In this document: positions 7,538-15,982 of the stretch, piece after piece
Layout of the letters: every line of letters begins with the position of its first letter
Position numbering within the stretch: position 1 is the first letter of the stretch
Assembly (NCBI RefSeq): GCF_900115155.1
Contig: NZ_FOVM01000002.1
Span: forward strand, 2,550-66,549
DNA: 64,000 bases
From: Mycetocola miduiensis
GTDB taxonomy: Bacteria; Actinomycetota; Actinomycetes; Actinomycetales; Microbacteriaceae
Reading direction: 5' to 3'
Translations under genes and position numbers: made by a program
The notes under the pieces: model-generated
Databases searched by the model: none
Told to the model about the DNA's origin: nothing
What the model saw: only the letters and a program-made list of their open reading frames with translations

Positions 7538-10500
7538 CCGCCCACCCGACGACCGCGATGTCGGCGCGGCAGATCGCGGCGAAGCTGGGTCTGCCCGAAC
7601 CCACTGACGAGCAAGTGGCGGTGATCGAGGCCGATCTCGCGCCCGCGCTGGTGGTTGCCGGTGCAGGCAGCGGTAAGACCGAGACGATGGCGAACCGGAT
7701 CGTCTGGCTCCTCGCCAACGGCAAGGTGCGGGTTCCCGAGATTCTCGGCCTCACGTTCACGCGCAAGGCAGCCGGGGAGCTTGCGGAACGGGTGGGGCGG
7801 CGCATCGGCCAGCTACAGGACATCCAGCAGGCCGAGAACCCCGACACCGTCATCGACGTGCTCGAGGCGCCGACGATCGCCACATACAATTCCTTCGCCA
7901 GCGGGCTGTTCCGTGAGTATGCGCGCCTCATCGGGCGTGAACCAGACGCCACCGTGATCACAGAGGCCTCCGCCTGGCGCCTCGCCCGGCAGATCATCGT
8001 CGACAGCGCCGACGATCGGCTGGTCGGCATCGACAAGAGCGTCGACCAGGTCACGGCGGCGGTTTTGTCGCTCAGCCACGCGCTCAGCGACAACGACGCG
8101 GCCAGCAGCACCGACGACATCCGTTCGTTCGCGACGCGGTTCCTCACCCTGGGCGACCTTCCGATCCACGACGGTTCGTCACGCAAGAAGGTGCCGTTCG
8201 CCTCGGTGACCGCGGCGGTCGCCGACATCGACTCCCTTGCTCTGCTCGTCGACCTCGCTGAGCGTTTCGCCGCCGAAAAGCAGCGGCTTGGCTTCGTCGA
8301 ATTCAGCGACCAGGTCGCGCTGGCACTCGAGATCTGCCGCCGGGTGCCCCGGGTGGTCGACGAATACCGGTCACGCTTCGGGGTCGTCATCCTCGATGAA
8401 TACCAGGACACCTCGGTCGTGCAGACCGACCTGCTCGCCCGGCTCTTCTCCGGCCACCCGGTGATGGCGGTCGGTGACCCGAACCAGTCGATCTACGGAT
8501 GGCGCGGGGCGAGCGCCGCCAACCTCGCGCGGTTCTCGGCTGACTTCACCGCGGCCGATTCCTCCGGCGCCGGCGCCGCAGACACGTATGCCCTGTCGAC
8601 GAGCTGGCGGAACTCGGGCCTGGTCCTCGACGCGGCGAACGCGATCGTCGGTCCGCTCCCGGCGACCCCGCACGTGCCCGTCCGACGGCTGGCCCGTTCG
8701 CCGTTCGCCGGCCAGGGGAACATCTCGGTGTTCTTCGCCGAGACCGTCGTGGAAGAGGCGGATGCCGTGGCCCGCTGGCTCGCCGGGGAACTCGCGCGTC
8801 CGTCGGCGAAGAACGAGCAGCGCACCGCAGCGATGCTCTGCCGCTCGCTCAAGAAGGTCGACGTGTTCACCGAGGCCCTTCGCCGCAACAACGTCCCTTT
8901 CCACATCCTCGGGGTTGCCGGCCTCCTCCAGCAGCCGGTCGTTGTGGACCTCGTCGCGGCTCTCCGTGTGCTCCATGACCCGACGGCGGGCTCTGAACTT
9001 GTCCGGCTGCTCACCGGCGCTCGCTGGCGGATCGGCCCGCGTGACATCAAAGCGCTGAGCGGACTGGCGCGGTGGCTCGCCGACCGTGACCTGTCCCAGC
9101 GGCTGATCGCCGAGGACGTTCGGGAGAAGATCGCTGCGTCCGCGGCGAACGACGACGGCAAGTCGATCGTCGACGCCATCGACTTCCTCCAGACGGCGCC
9201 CGCCAATCACTCGGCGCTCCATGAATTCAGTGCTGAGGGCATCCGCCGGATGCGACTCGTCGCGCGCCAACTGGCAGCACTGCGCCGCCGGTCAGGGCTC
9301 GACCTGTACGACCTGGTGAACCTCGTCGTCCAGGAGCTGCAGCTCGACATCGAGGTCGCGGCGAACGAGCAGAACCCGCTCGGCCAGCCCAGCCTCGACG
9401 CCTTCTCCGAGCAGATCGCGTCGTACCTCGCCGTCGCCGAAGGGGGAACCCTCGGTCCGTTCCTGTCCTGGCTGGCCGAGGCCGAGCGGCGGGAGAACCT
9501 GAGCCCGCGCGGAGAGGATCCGGAACCCGGAACCGTTCAGATTCTGACCATCCACGGATCGAAGGGTCTGGAATGGGACAGCGTGGCAGTACCACGGATG
9601 GTCGCAAACGAGTTGCCGGGCACCCTCCGCAGCAAGCGCGGCTGGACAGCCTTCGGTGAGCTGCCGTACGAGTTCCGTGGCGACCGCGACGAACTGCCGA
9701 CCCTTGCCTGGCGCGGCGCCGAGACGCAGGCGGACTTCGACGCCGCCTACGCGACATTCGGTGAGGGTCTCGAGGCTCGGAATGCGGCCGAGCAGCGCCG
9801 GCTGGCATACGTCGCCGTGACGCGGGCGAAGGACGCCCTCCTGGCCAGCGGTTCGTTCTGGGCGACGCAGTCGAAACCACGGGGGCCAGGGCAGTTCCTG
9901 CAGGAGATCGTCGCCGCCGTCGGGTCGAGTTGCGACGGGCTGCCCGACCAGTCCCAGTTTGAAGAGAACCCGCTCGCCGGCACGCAGAACGAGATTTCGT
10001 GGCCGCTCGACCCGCTCGGGCCTCGCCGGGCACCGGTGGTGGCCGCCGCGGAGGCGGTACGGTCCGCCGACCCAACCCTGCCGACGATCTGGTCGAACGA
10101 CATCGCACTGCTTCTCGCCGAACGCGAGGCACGACTCTCGGCCGACGAGTACGTCGACCTTCCCGACCGGGTACCGGCATCCCGATTCAAGGATTACGTG
10201 ACGGATGCGGCCGGCCTCGCGACCCGGATGCGCCGCCCGCTTCCCGAACGCCCGTACCGGCAGACCCGCCTCGGAACGTTGTTCCACAGCTGGGTGGAAT
10301 CACGCGCCGGTATTGCCGGAGGTCAGGAATCGCTCGATTCGAGCTTGCTCGAGCAAGACCTCGACGACGCCCCCGGCACGCTGTTGCCTCTCGAGAAACG
10401 CGAGCTCGACGAACTTGCCGTCCTCCAGAGCACCTTCGAGGCATCCGAATGGGCGGAACTGCGCCCGGTCGAGGTGGAACGGGAGATCAACTTCGTCCTG

Positions 10501-10833
10501 CGCGGCCAGATCATCATCTGCAAGCTCGACGCCGTGTACGAACGTGACGGCCGCTACCAGATCGTCGACTGGAAGACCGGCAAAGCGCCTACCTCAGCCG
10601 CCGAGCTGGAGGAGAGGCAGTACCAGCTCGCCCTGTATCGTCTCGCCTTCGCCCAGTGGAAGAACGTGCCGGCCGAGAACATCGACGCGGTGTTCTACTA
10701 CGTCAGCGAGAACCGGGTGATCCGGCCGAGTACCCTCTACTCGGCTGAGGAGCTTGGGCGCCGCTGGGTCAGGGGAGTGATCTCGCCGGACTCCGCAGCT
10801 TCAAGCGCCGAGAAGTCAAGTTCTGCGGTGTAA
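7534..10833 (+). CDS. adnB: AdnB-like helicase-nuclease subunit
   Basis: 1099 aa, the size of mycobacterial AdnB. The motor has Walker A GAGSGKTETM (about residue 46), LTFTRKAA, a full Walker B LDEYQDTSVVQ, GDPNQSIYGWRG, TIHGSKGLEWD and VAVTRAKD. The C-terminal RecB-like nuclease shows LDAVYERDGRYQIVDWKTGK followed by QYQLALYRLA. All helicase motifs look intact, consistent with AdnB being the leading motor. ATG 7534 overlaps the AdnA stop. Its last 97 bases are antisense to the convergent pseudokinase gene. Role: ATP-dependent end resection in recombination repair. Confidence 0.92.
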   Translation: MTAHPTTAMSARQIAAKLGLPEPTDEQVAVIEADLAPALVVAGAGSGKTETMANRIVWLLANGKVRVPEILGLTFTRKAAGELAERVGRRIGQLQDIQQAENPDTVIDVLEAPTIATYNSFASGLFREYARLIGREPDATVITEASAWRLARQIIVDSADDRLVGIDKSVDQVTAAVLSLSHALSDNDAASSTDDIRSFATRFLTLGDLPIHDGSSRKKVPFASVTAAVADIDSLALLVDLAERFAAEKQRLGFVEFSDQVALALEICRRVPRVVDEYRSRFGVVILDEYQDTSVVQTDLLARLFSGHPVMAVGDPNQSIYGWRGASAANLARFSADFTAADSSGAGAADTYALSTSWRNSGLVLDAANAIVGPLPATPHVPVRRLARSPFAGQGNISVFFAETVVEEADAVARWLAGELARPSAKNEQRTAAMLCRSLKKVDVFTEALRRNNVPFHILGVAGLLQQPVVVDLVAALRVLHDPTAGSELVRLLTGARWRIGPRDIKALSGLARWLADRDLSQRLIAEDVREKIAASAANDDGKSIVDAIDFLQTAPANHSALHEFSAEGIRRMRLVARQLAALRRRSGLDLYDLVNLVVQELQLDIEVAANEQNPLGQPSLDAFSEQIASYLAVAEGGTLGPFLSWLAEAERRENLSPRGEDPEPGTVQILTIHGSKGLEWDSVAVPRMVANELPGTLRSKRGWTAFGELPYEFRGDRDELPTLAWRGAETQADFDAAYATFGEGLEARNAAEQRRLAYVAVTRAKDALLASGSFWATQSKPRGPGQFLQEIVAAVGSSCDGLPDQSQFEENPLAGTQNEISWPLDPLGPRRAPVVAAAEAVRSADPTLPTIWSNDIALLLAEREARLSADEYVDLPDRVPASRFKDYVTDAAGLATRMRRPLPERPYRQTRLGTLFHSWVESRAGIAGGQESLDSSLLEQDLDDAPGTLLPLEKRELDELAVLQSTFEASEWAELRPVEVEREINFVLRGQIIICKLDAVYERDGRYQIVDWKTGKAPTSAAELEERQYQLALYRLAFAQWKNVPAENIDAVFYYVSENRVIRPSTLYSAEELGRRWVRGVISPDSAASSAEKSSSAV

Positions 10834-12149
10834 CCGGCGTCGCCGCGGTCGCCCTTCGCTGCGATGATGTCAGATAGTGAGCTGTTTGACGCAGCGCTGC
10901 CTGATGTCGCCCCGTCTGCCGTCGCCCTGTCTGATGAGACGGTCTCGATCGGGCCCGTCTCGACAGCATCCGGGTCGAAAGCGTCCTGGTTCGACGCGCC
11001 CGGCGTGGAATCCCGCGACGCGCCGGTCGAAGCGGCAGGATGCTCATCCGCCAGACGTTCAGCATCGTGGCCGAACACCGCTTCGAGCTCCGAACGGTCG
11101 TAGCTGTCGGTTTCCATACCGATCCCCGACGAACCGGACGCGGCGGTCGACGGCGGCGTGCGGCTGAGCATGTCTTCGACATCGGATACGGCCATGATCG
11201 GTCCGGTCTGCGGCGACAACGGGTTCATCAGGTCACCGAGGACATGGTCCACCAGCCCGTCGAGCAGGCCGACGGCGTCGTCGACGATACCCTGGTCGCG
11301 GGAGTCGATGCCGTGAAGCAGCCAGCGGGCGAGTTCCAGTTCTGCGTGCAGCATCGACCGCTGAACGAGGAGACGGTCCTGGTGCCTCGTCGACGAGGAG
11401 CGGTATGCGGCCAGGATGCTCTCGGCTGCCTCACCGGCGCCGCTGAGCCAGTGCAGGTCCCGTGCAGGGTCGCCCACACGCAGGGAGTTCCAGCCCAGAA
11501 CCCCGGTAACGATCGATCCGACGCTGTGATCGGTGAGAACGAACGATTCCGCGCCGAGCGAGCCGTGGATGACGGTCGGCTGGAACTGCCAGAGCGCGTC
11601 GTCGCCGGCGGCATCCGTCCACCGTTTACGCACCGCGGTCGGAAGAAGCCGGGTCGACGCGGCACGTTCGATGATGCTGCGGGCTTCGTTGCGGCAATCC
11701 GCGGCGGTGAGATGGGGGAGTCCCACCTCGGCGACGAATGAACCGGGAAGAGCATGGATAGCGGCGATCGCCGCGCCGATGGACGTCGCGACGCCATCGC
11801 CGGCGGGAATGCCTGACGCCTCGACGGTATAGCCGGGCAGATAGTTGTAAACGACCACCCGGGTTCCGCGCGTGGACCCCTGCCCGACCACGCTGGGTAC
11901 CTCGAAGGGCAGACGGCTGCGGATACCGGCGGTCATCGCCTGCAATGCGATGAGTTCGACGGACTGCTCACTGGCGGCACGCTCGTTCGCTGGCACCCGG
12001 ACCACGAGCTCGCGGTCGTCGCCGGTTCGCAGAAGCGCAGAGTCGAAATCGCCGGTCGTGCCGTGCCCGAACGGGCCTGCACCAAGGACCTGCAGGTCCG
12101 CGACGGCTGATGTAGCCAACGCGGCTAGAGTTAGATGCGATCTGGACAT
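10737..12149 (-). CDS. APH-fold (aminoglycoside phosphotransferase superfamily) protein, predicted pseudokinase
   Basis: About 470 aa. Residues 1-280 follow the APH/choline-kinase fold, with YLPGYTVEA as the hinge region. The catalytic loop reads IHGSLGAESFVL where active members have HGD....N. The metal-binding motif reads GVLGWNSLRVGDPARDL where active members have GxIDW. Both essential aspartates are therefore replaced. The C-terminal 170 residues are acidic, Ser/Ala-rich and probably disordered. The start is leaderless: TAACCT ends 7 nt before ATG 12149. It overlaps adnB tail-to-tail by 97 nt and is divergent from nudC. Catalysis is unlikely; a scaffold or regulatory role is inference. 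Confidence 0.8.
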   Translation of the reverse strand: MSRSHLTLAALATSAVADLQVLGAGPFGHGTTGDFDSALLRTGDDRELVVRVPANERAASEQSVELIALQAMTAGIRSRLPFEVPSVVGQGSTRGTRVVVYNYLPGYTVEASGIPAGDGVATSIGAAIAAIHALPGSFVAEVGLPHLTAADCRNEARSIIERAASTRLLPTAVRKRWTDAAGDDALWQFQPTVIHGSLGAESFVLTDHSVGSIVTGVLGWNSLRVGDPARDLHWLSGAGEAAESILAAYRSSSTRHQDRLLVQRSMLHAELELARWLLHGIDSRDQGIVDDAVGLLDGLVDHVLGDLMNPLSPQTGPIMAVSDVEDMLSRTPPSTAASGSSGIGMETDSYDRSELEAVFGHDAERLADEHPAASTGASRDSTPGASNQDAFDPDAVETGPIETVSSDRATADGATSGSAASNSSLSDIIAAKGDRGDAGYTAELDFSALEAAESGEITPLTQRRPSSSAE

Positions 12150-12156
12150 GGCATCT

Positions 12157-12162
12157 AGGTTA
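12157..12162 (-). promoter_or_regulatory. -10 element of leaderless promoter for the APH-fold gene
   Basis: On the minus strand TAACCT is followed by 7 nt and ATG at 12149. No ribosome binding site is visible. Confidence 0.5.
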
Positions 12163-12176
12163 GGTCGCCCGGCCCC

Positions 12177-13202
12177 GTGGCGGCCATTCGCCACGCCTTT
12201 CAGGTGGGAGTGCTTTTTTTGTTCGACCTTGGTGCGCTTTCGGATCTTCCACTCGCTCGCAGTGCCGTGAACCGTGACGCAGACGTACGTGTTCGACAGG
12301 AACTGTTCGCGGAACTCGCGGGCGAGCCGGACTGCCGGGTCCTCGCGCTGTGGAACGGTAAAACACTGATGTCGGGCGATGCGCTGGCTCTTTTCCCGGC
12401 GGACGCTGCTGCTTCTGCCGAACTGCTGTTCTATCTCGGCAGAACAACCGAACCAGGCTCCAACGCGGCAGTCAATGCGCCGGTTCTCGCGGCCGTGCTG
12501 TCGGATGACGAAGCAGCGGCGATCGAGCCGGACCCTGACCGCTGGGTTTCCCTCCGCGAGTCCGGGGACTCTCTGGGCGACGCAGACTCCGCCCTGATGA
12601 CGGCCGCTGTCGCCCTGGCGAACTGGCACGCCTCTTCGCCGCATTGTCCGCGCTGCGGAGCCACCACCGAGCCTGAACTCGCCGGCTGGGCCCGGCGCTG
12701 CCCTGCCTGCCAGAACCAGATCTTCCCCCGAACGGACCCTGCCGTCATCGTGCTCGTCCTCGATGGCGACGACCGCCTTCTGCTGGGGTCGAACGTCCTC
12801 TGGCCTGAGGGCCGCTACTCGCTGCTCGCCGGCTTCGTCGAGGCGGGGGAGTCGCTGGAACATGCGGTCTGTCGTGAGATCGCCGAAGAAGCCGGGGTGA
12901 AAGTCGAGGACCCCCGCTATCTCGGATCCCAGCCATGGCCGTTCCCGCGTTCGATGATGCTGGGTTTTTCGGCCCAGGTCGCGGCCGGGAGGAACCCGGA
13001 CGACCTCCAGCCCGACGGCGAAGAAATCGTCGACCTCCGGTGGTTCAGTCGTGAGCAGCTCCGCAAGGAGGCCGGCACCCTGCTCCTGCCCGGCCAGACC
13101 TCGATCGCCCGGCATCTGATCGATGCGTGGCTCGTCGCAGACGGCGGTGGAGACCTCGACGAATCAGCTCGAGCCGCTGCATCCGCGATCGCCCCGGCAT
13201 GA
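12177..13202 (+). CDS. nudC: NAD(+) diphosphatase, Nudix hydrolase NudC
   Basis: Hydrolyses NAD(H) to NMN(H) and AMP, and in other bacteria removes NAD caps from RNA. The zinc ribbon is CPRCG...CPAC. The Nudix box is GFVEAGESLEHAVCREIAEEAG with all Gx5Ex7REUxEExGU residues. The NudC-specific SQPWPFPRSMM follows. The 5' end is uncertain. GTG 12177 opens the frame, but an AGGTGGGAG sequence at 12202-12210 lies 8 nt before an in-frame TTG at 12219 (FDLGALSDLPLARSAVNRD), which would match typical family starts. The stop overlaps the start of the downstream helicase gene (ATGA). Confidence 0.92.
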   Translation: MAAIRHAFQVGVLFLFDLGALSDLPLARSAVNRDADVRVRQELFAELAGEPDCRVLALWNGKTLMSGDALALFPADAAASAELLFYLGRTTEPGSNAAVNAPVLAAVLSDDEAAAIEPDPDRWVSLRESGDSLGDADSALMTAAVALANWHASSPHCPRCGATTEPELAGWARRCPACQNQIFPRTDPAVIVLVLDGDDRLLLGSNVLWPEGRYSLLAGFVEAGESLEHAVCREIAEEAGVKVEDPRYLGSQPWPFPRSMMLGFSAQVAAGRNPDDLQPDGEEIVDLRWFSREQLRKEAGTLLLPGQTSIARHLIDAWLVADGGGDLDESARAAASAIAPA

Positions 13203-14941
13203 ACGTCGCCGAACCAACAGACCTCCTCGCTGGACTCGACGACGACCAGCGCGTCGCCGCTGAAGCCCTGCGCGGACCCGTCTGCGTGCTCGCTGGTGCG
13301 GGTACCGGCAAAACCAGGGCCATCACCCACCGGATCGCGCATGGCGTCGCCAGCGGAACGTATGCAGCGAACCGGGTGATGGCGTTGACGTTCACCAACC
13401 GTGCCGCTGCCGAGCTCCGCGGCCGGCTCCGCACCCTCGGGGCCGGCGGGGTCGCCGCACGCACCTTTCACGCCGCCGCCCTCAGCCAACTCAATTACTT
13501 CTGGCCGCATACCGTCGGCGGAATCATGCCCGCGCTCATCCCGAGCAAGGGAAAGATGCTCGGACACGCGGCTGAACGACTTCGCCTGAAACTGGACACG
13601 GCAACCCTCCGCGACATCGCCGCTGAAGTCGAGTGGCGCAAGGTGTCCGGCCTGAGCATCGAGCAGTATGCAGCAGCGAACCGGCCGGCGCCGCAGAATC
13701 TCACGGCCGACCAGGTGGCGGCGATGCAGCAGGCGTACGAGGATCTCAAGGACGAGCGCCGGCAGCTCGACTTCGAGGATGTTCTCCTCGCCTGCGCGGG
13801 GATGATCCAGACCGAACCAGCAGTCGCCATGCAGGTGCACGAGCAATACCGCTTCTTCGTCGTTGACGAATACCAGGACGTGTCGCCGCTGCAGCAACAG
13901 CTTCTCGAACTGTGGATCGGCGGCAGAAACGACGTCTGCGTCGTCGGTGACGCCAGCCAGACCATTTATTCGTTCGCCGGGGCGCGCAGCGACTTTCTCC
14001 TGGACTTCCCCGCGCGGTACCCGGATGCCACCGTCGTGCGTCTCGAACAGAACTACCGGTCGACGCCCCAGATCGTCGACACCGCCAACAGGCTGATGCG
14101 CGGACGCCCAGGGGCGCTGAGCCTCCACGCCAGCCGCAGCGCCGACAGTCACCGGCAACCCGACATCCGGTCGTATTCGAACGACATGGCTGAGGCGAGG
14201 GCGATCGCCCAGTCGGTGCTCGAGCAGATCGCAGAGGGCACGAAACCCGAACACATCGCCATCCTGTACCGGGTGAACGTGCAGTCCGCCGCTCTTGAAA
14301 CGGCGCTCGGAGACGCGGGCGTCCCCTACCTGCTGCGGGGCAGCAAACGATTCTTCGACCTGCCCGAGGTGAGGCAGGCGATTATGGCGCTGCGCGGAGC
14401 ATCCGTGTCCATCACCGGCGAACCGCTGTTCAAATCGGTCAGCGATGTGCTGCGCTCGCTCGGCTGGACCCAGGTCGCGCCTGAGGCGGCAGGCGCGGTG
14501 CGAGACAAGTGGGAGTCGCTCAACGCGATCATGGGTCTCGTCGACCAGGCGGCGCCGGGCACGACGTTCCGCCAGTTCACCGACGAGCTGCTTGAGCGGC
14601 AGGCCGGTCATCACGAACCGACGGTGTCGGCGGTTACCCTCGCCACCCTGCACTCCGCCAAGGGACTCGAATGGGATGCCGTCTACCTTCTCGGTCTCAG
14701 CGAGGGGCTCGTGCCGATCAGCTACGCGAAGAGCTTCGAGCAGGTCGACGAGGAACGGCGGCTTCTGTATGTGGGCATCACCAGGGCCAGGTCGAAGCTG
14801 TTCATGTCGTGGGCGGAGCAGTCGGGGCGCTCGCCGCAGCCGCGTGAGCGGTCGCGCTTCCTGACAGAGATCGGCATCCGCAATCCGGGTGCGGCCGGTG
14901 TGCGGTCAGGCTCCCAGACACTCGGAACCCGTCGATCCTGA
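13199..14941 (+). CDS. UvrD2-like superfamily 1 DNA helicase without HRDC domain
   Basis: 580 aa. 3'-5' helicase motifs: GAGTGKTRAI (Walker A), ALTFTNRAA, DEYQDVSPLQ, GDASQTIYSFAGA, QNYRST, TLHSAKGLEWDAVYL and YVGITRARSKL. Mycobacterial UvrD2 (Rv3198c) has the same neighbourhood but is longer, with a C-terminal HRDC domain and a tetracysteine motif. Here the protein ends soon after the last helicase motif (RFLTEIGIRNPG) and neither is present. The start codon overlaps nudC, suggesting coupled translation. The 3' 140 bases are antisense to the next gene. Confidence 0.9.
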   Translation: MNVAEPTDLLAGLDDDQRVAAEALRGPVCVLAGAGTGKTRAITHRIAHGVASGTYAANRVMALTFTNRAAAELRGRLRTLGAGGVAARTFHAAALSQLNYFWPHTVGGIMPALIPSKGKMLGHAAERLRLKLDTATLRDIAAEVEWRKVSGLSIEQYAAANRPAPQNLTADQVAAMQQAYEDLKDERRQLDFEDVLLACAGMIQTEPAVAMQVHEQYRFFVVDEYQDVSPLQQQLLELWIGGRNDVCVVGDASQTIYSFAGARSDFLLDFPARYPDATVVRLEQNYRSTPQIVDTANRLMRGRPGALSLHASRSADSHRQPDIRSYSNDMAEARAIAQSVLEQIAEGTKPEHIAILYRVNVQSAALETALGDAGVPYLLRGSKRFFDLPEVRQAIMALRGASVSITGEPLFKSVSDVLRSLGWTQVAPEAAGAVRDKWESLNAIMGLVDQAAPGTTFRQFTDELLERQAGHHEPTVSAVTLATLHSAKGLEWDAVYLLGLSEGLVPISYAKSFEQVDEERRLLYVGITRARSKLFMSWAEQSGRSPQPRERSRFLTEIGIRNPGAAGVRSGSQTLGTRRS

Positions 14942-15647
14942 GCGACGCCGACATGAGGTCGTTCGAGCCGGTGCCCAGCCGAGCCGTCACGATCCGGGCC
15001 ACCCGCGCCGTCACTTCGCTGATGAGCGGTTCCTCCTCCGCGAGCGAGTGCTGACCCAGGAGCTGCGACGCCATCACCGGCCATGCGGGATCCGCATCCG
15101 TGCGTTCGCGGGCCAGGCAGTGCAGGCACGGGCCGGCGCCGGGTTCGACGAGCGGGCCGATCTGTACGCCCACGTCGGTGTAGACCACCGCGAGGTGCGG
15201 GATGTCGAGGCTGAGCCAGCGCACGTAGCGCCGCGGGTCGACGACATGCGTCGCGACCAGCACGGCGAGGTCCGGTGGGCCGTTCGTAGCTGTCGTCTCG
15301 GGATACTCGGAGGCACGCAGTAGCGCACGAATGCCGTCGGCGGTTCTCCCGTCGCCGTCGACGATCCAGCGGGGTCTTCTGTCGTGCTGCTCGGGGGTGA
15401 GGAGCGCGGGGGCGATGTCGGCGAGGAATCGATCCACGTCTGAGGGCCTGGCGCCCAGCCGTGCGGCCAGCACGTCGAGTTGGTCCCGGCTGGTGCCCGC
15501 CATGACCGCGCCGAGCAGGTGCTCAAGGGCCGGTGTGACGCTGTCGAGGCGCGCGAGCGGATGCTCGGCGCCGATCTGCAGGGACGTCGGAGTCCGCCAG
15601 ACGATCGGGTATCGGGGATCGAGTCGGAGAATCATGCGGGAGATCAT
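14802..15647 (-). CDS. ThiF/cyclodehydratase-like protein (TOMM leader-binding fold)
   Basis: 281 aa. It resembles the ocin-ThiF or 'TOMM precursor leader peptide-binding' proteins, with an N-terminal MILRLDPRYPIVWRTPTSLQ module and a Zn-binding four-cysteine set PCLHC...HPDCGC near the C-terminus. No adenylation motif and no partner YcaO or precursor peptide is seen nearby, so azole formation should not be assumed. Actinobacteria commonly keep this protein beside uvrD2 (Rv3196 region in M. tuberculosis). ATG 15635 (MILRLDP) is an alternative start. The 3' end, including the conserved CGC, overlaps the uvrD2-like gene by 140 nt. Confidence 0.75.
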   Translation of the reverse strand: MISRMILRLDPRYPIVWRTPTSLQIGAEHPLARLDSVTPALEHLLGAVMAGTSRDQLDVLAARLGARPSDVDRFLADIAPALLTPEQHDRRPRWIVDGDGRTADGIRALLRASEYPETTATNGPPDLAVLVATHVVDPRRYVRWLSLDIPHLAVVYTDVGVQIGPLVEPGAGPCLHCLARERTDADPAWPVMASQLLGQHSLAEEEPLISEVTARVARIVTARLGTGSNDLMSASLRIDGFRVSGSLTAHRPHPDCGCRSLSGSATAHAAAASAPTAPPTT

Positions 15648-15724
15648 GCCCCATGCACCGGCGGGGCGTGCGGGTTATCCACAGTGCTGGCGTCGGTGGA
15701 TGCCGCGGGTCGGGCTCGTCGATC

Positions 15725-15800
15725 GGTCCCGAAGGGTTGCTCAGGAGATCGAGTGGTCCCAAAGGGTCGCCGGCACCAAAACGGACGACCCTTTGGGCCC
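15725..15800. repeat. Intergenic palindromic repeat, copy 1
   Basis: 76-bp unit repeated at 15875-15950 with about three mismatches. The second half folds: a GGTCCCAAAGGGTCG arm pairs with CGACCCTTTGGGCCC across a 16-nt loop containing CACCAAAAC. A further partial unit (GGTCCCGAAGGGGTTGCTC) lies at 15844-15862. It is REP-like and non-coding. Confidence 0.75.
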
Positions 15801-15874
15801 GATCGAGGCGTGCGACCGAACTCGCTGCGCGGGTTCGTCGATTGGTCCCGAAGGGGTTGCTCCGGCTGGCCGGG

Positions 15875-15950
15875 GGTCCCGAAGGGTTGCTCAGGAGATC
15901 GAGTGGTCCCGAAGGGTCGCCCGCACCAAAACGAACGACCCTTTGGGCCC
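15875..15950. repeat. Intergenic palindromic repeat, copy 2
   Basis: Second copy of the 76-bp unit, 150 bp downstream of copy 1 in the same orientation. The hairpin arms GGTCCCGAAGGGTCG and CGACCCTTTGGGCCC are retained. It lies 33 bp past the end of the minus-strand metalloprotease gene at 15983, so it may also act as that gene's terminator. Confidence 0.75.
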
Positions 15951-15982
15951 ATTCGGCAGTCCGCTAGCGGCAGCCGCCGACC

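Noticed and set aside
12150-13115. In-frame upstream extension of the APH-fold gene across nudC
   Set aside because: The extension is antisense to the Nudix domain and lacks similarity; a leaderless promoter supports ATG 12149.
14802-15647. A thiazole/oxazole-modified peptide cluster
   Set aside because: No YcaO, dehydrogenase, leader peptide or exporter flanks the ThiF-like gene, so a biosynthetic cluster is not supported.
15661-15967. Coding frames with repeated RRVAQEIEWS-type sequence near 15725-15950
   Set aside because: The repeats come from the 76-bp palindromic DNA unit, which is open in several frames on both strands.
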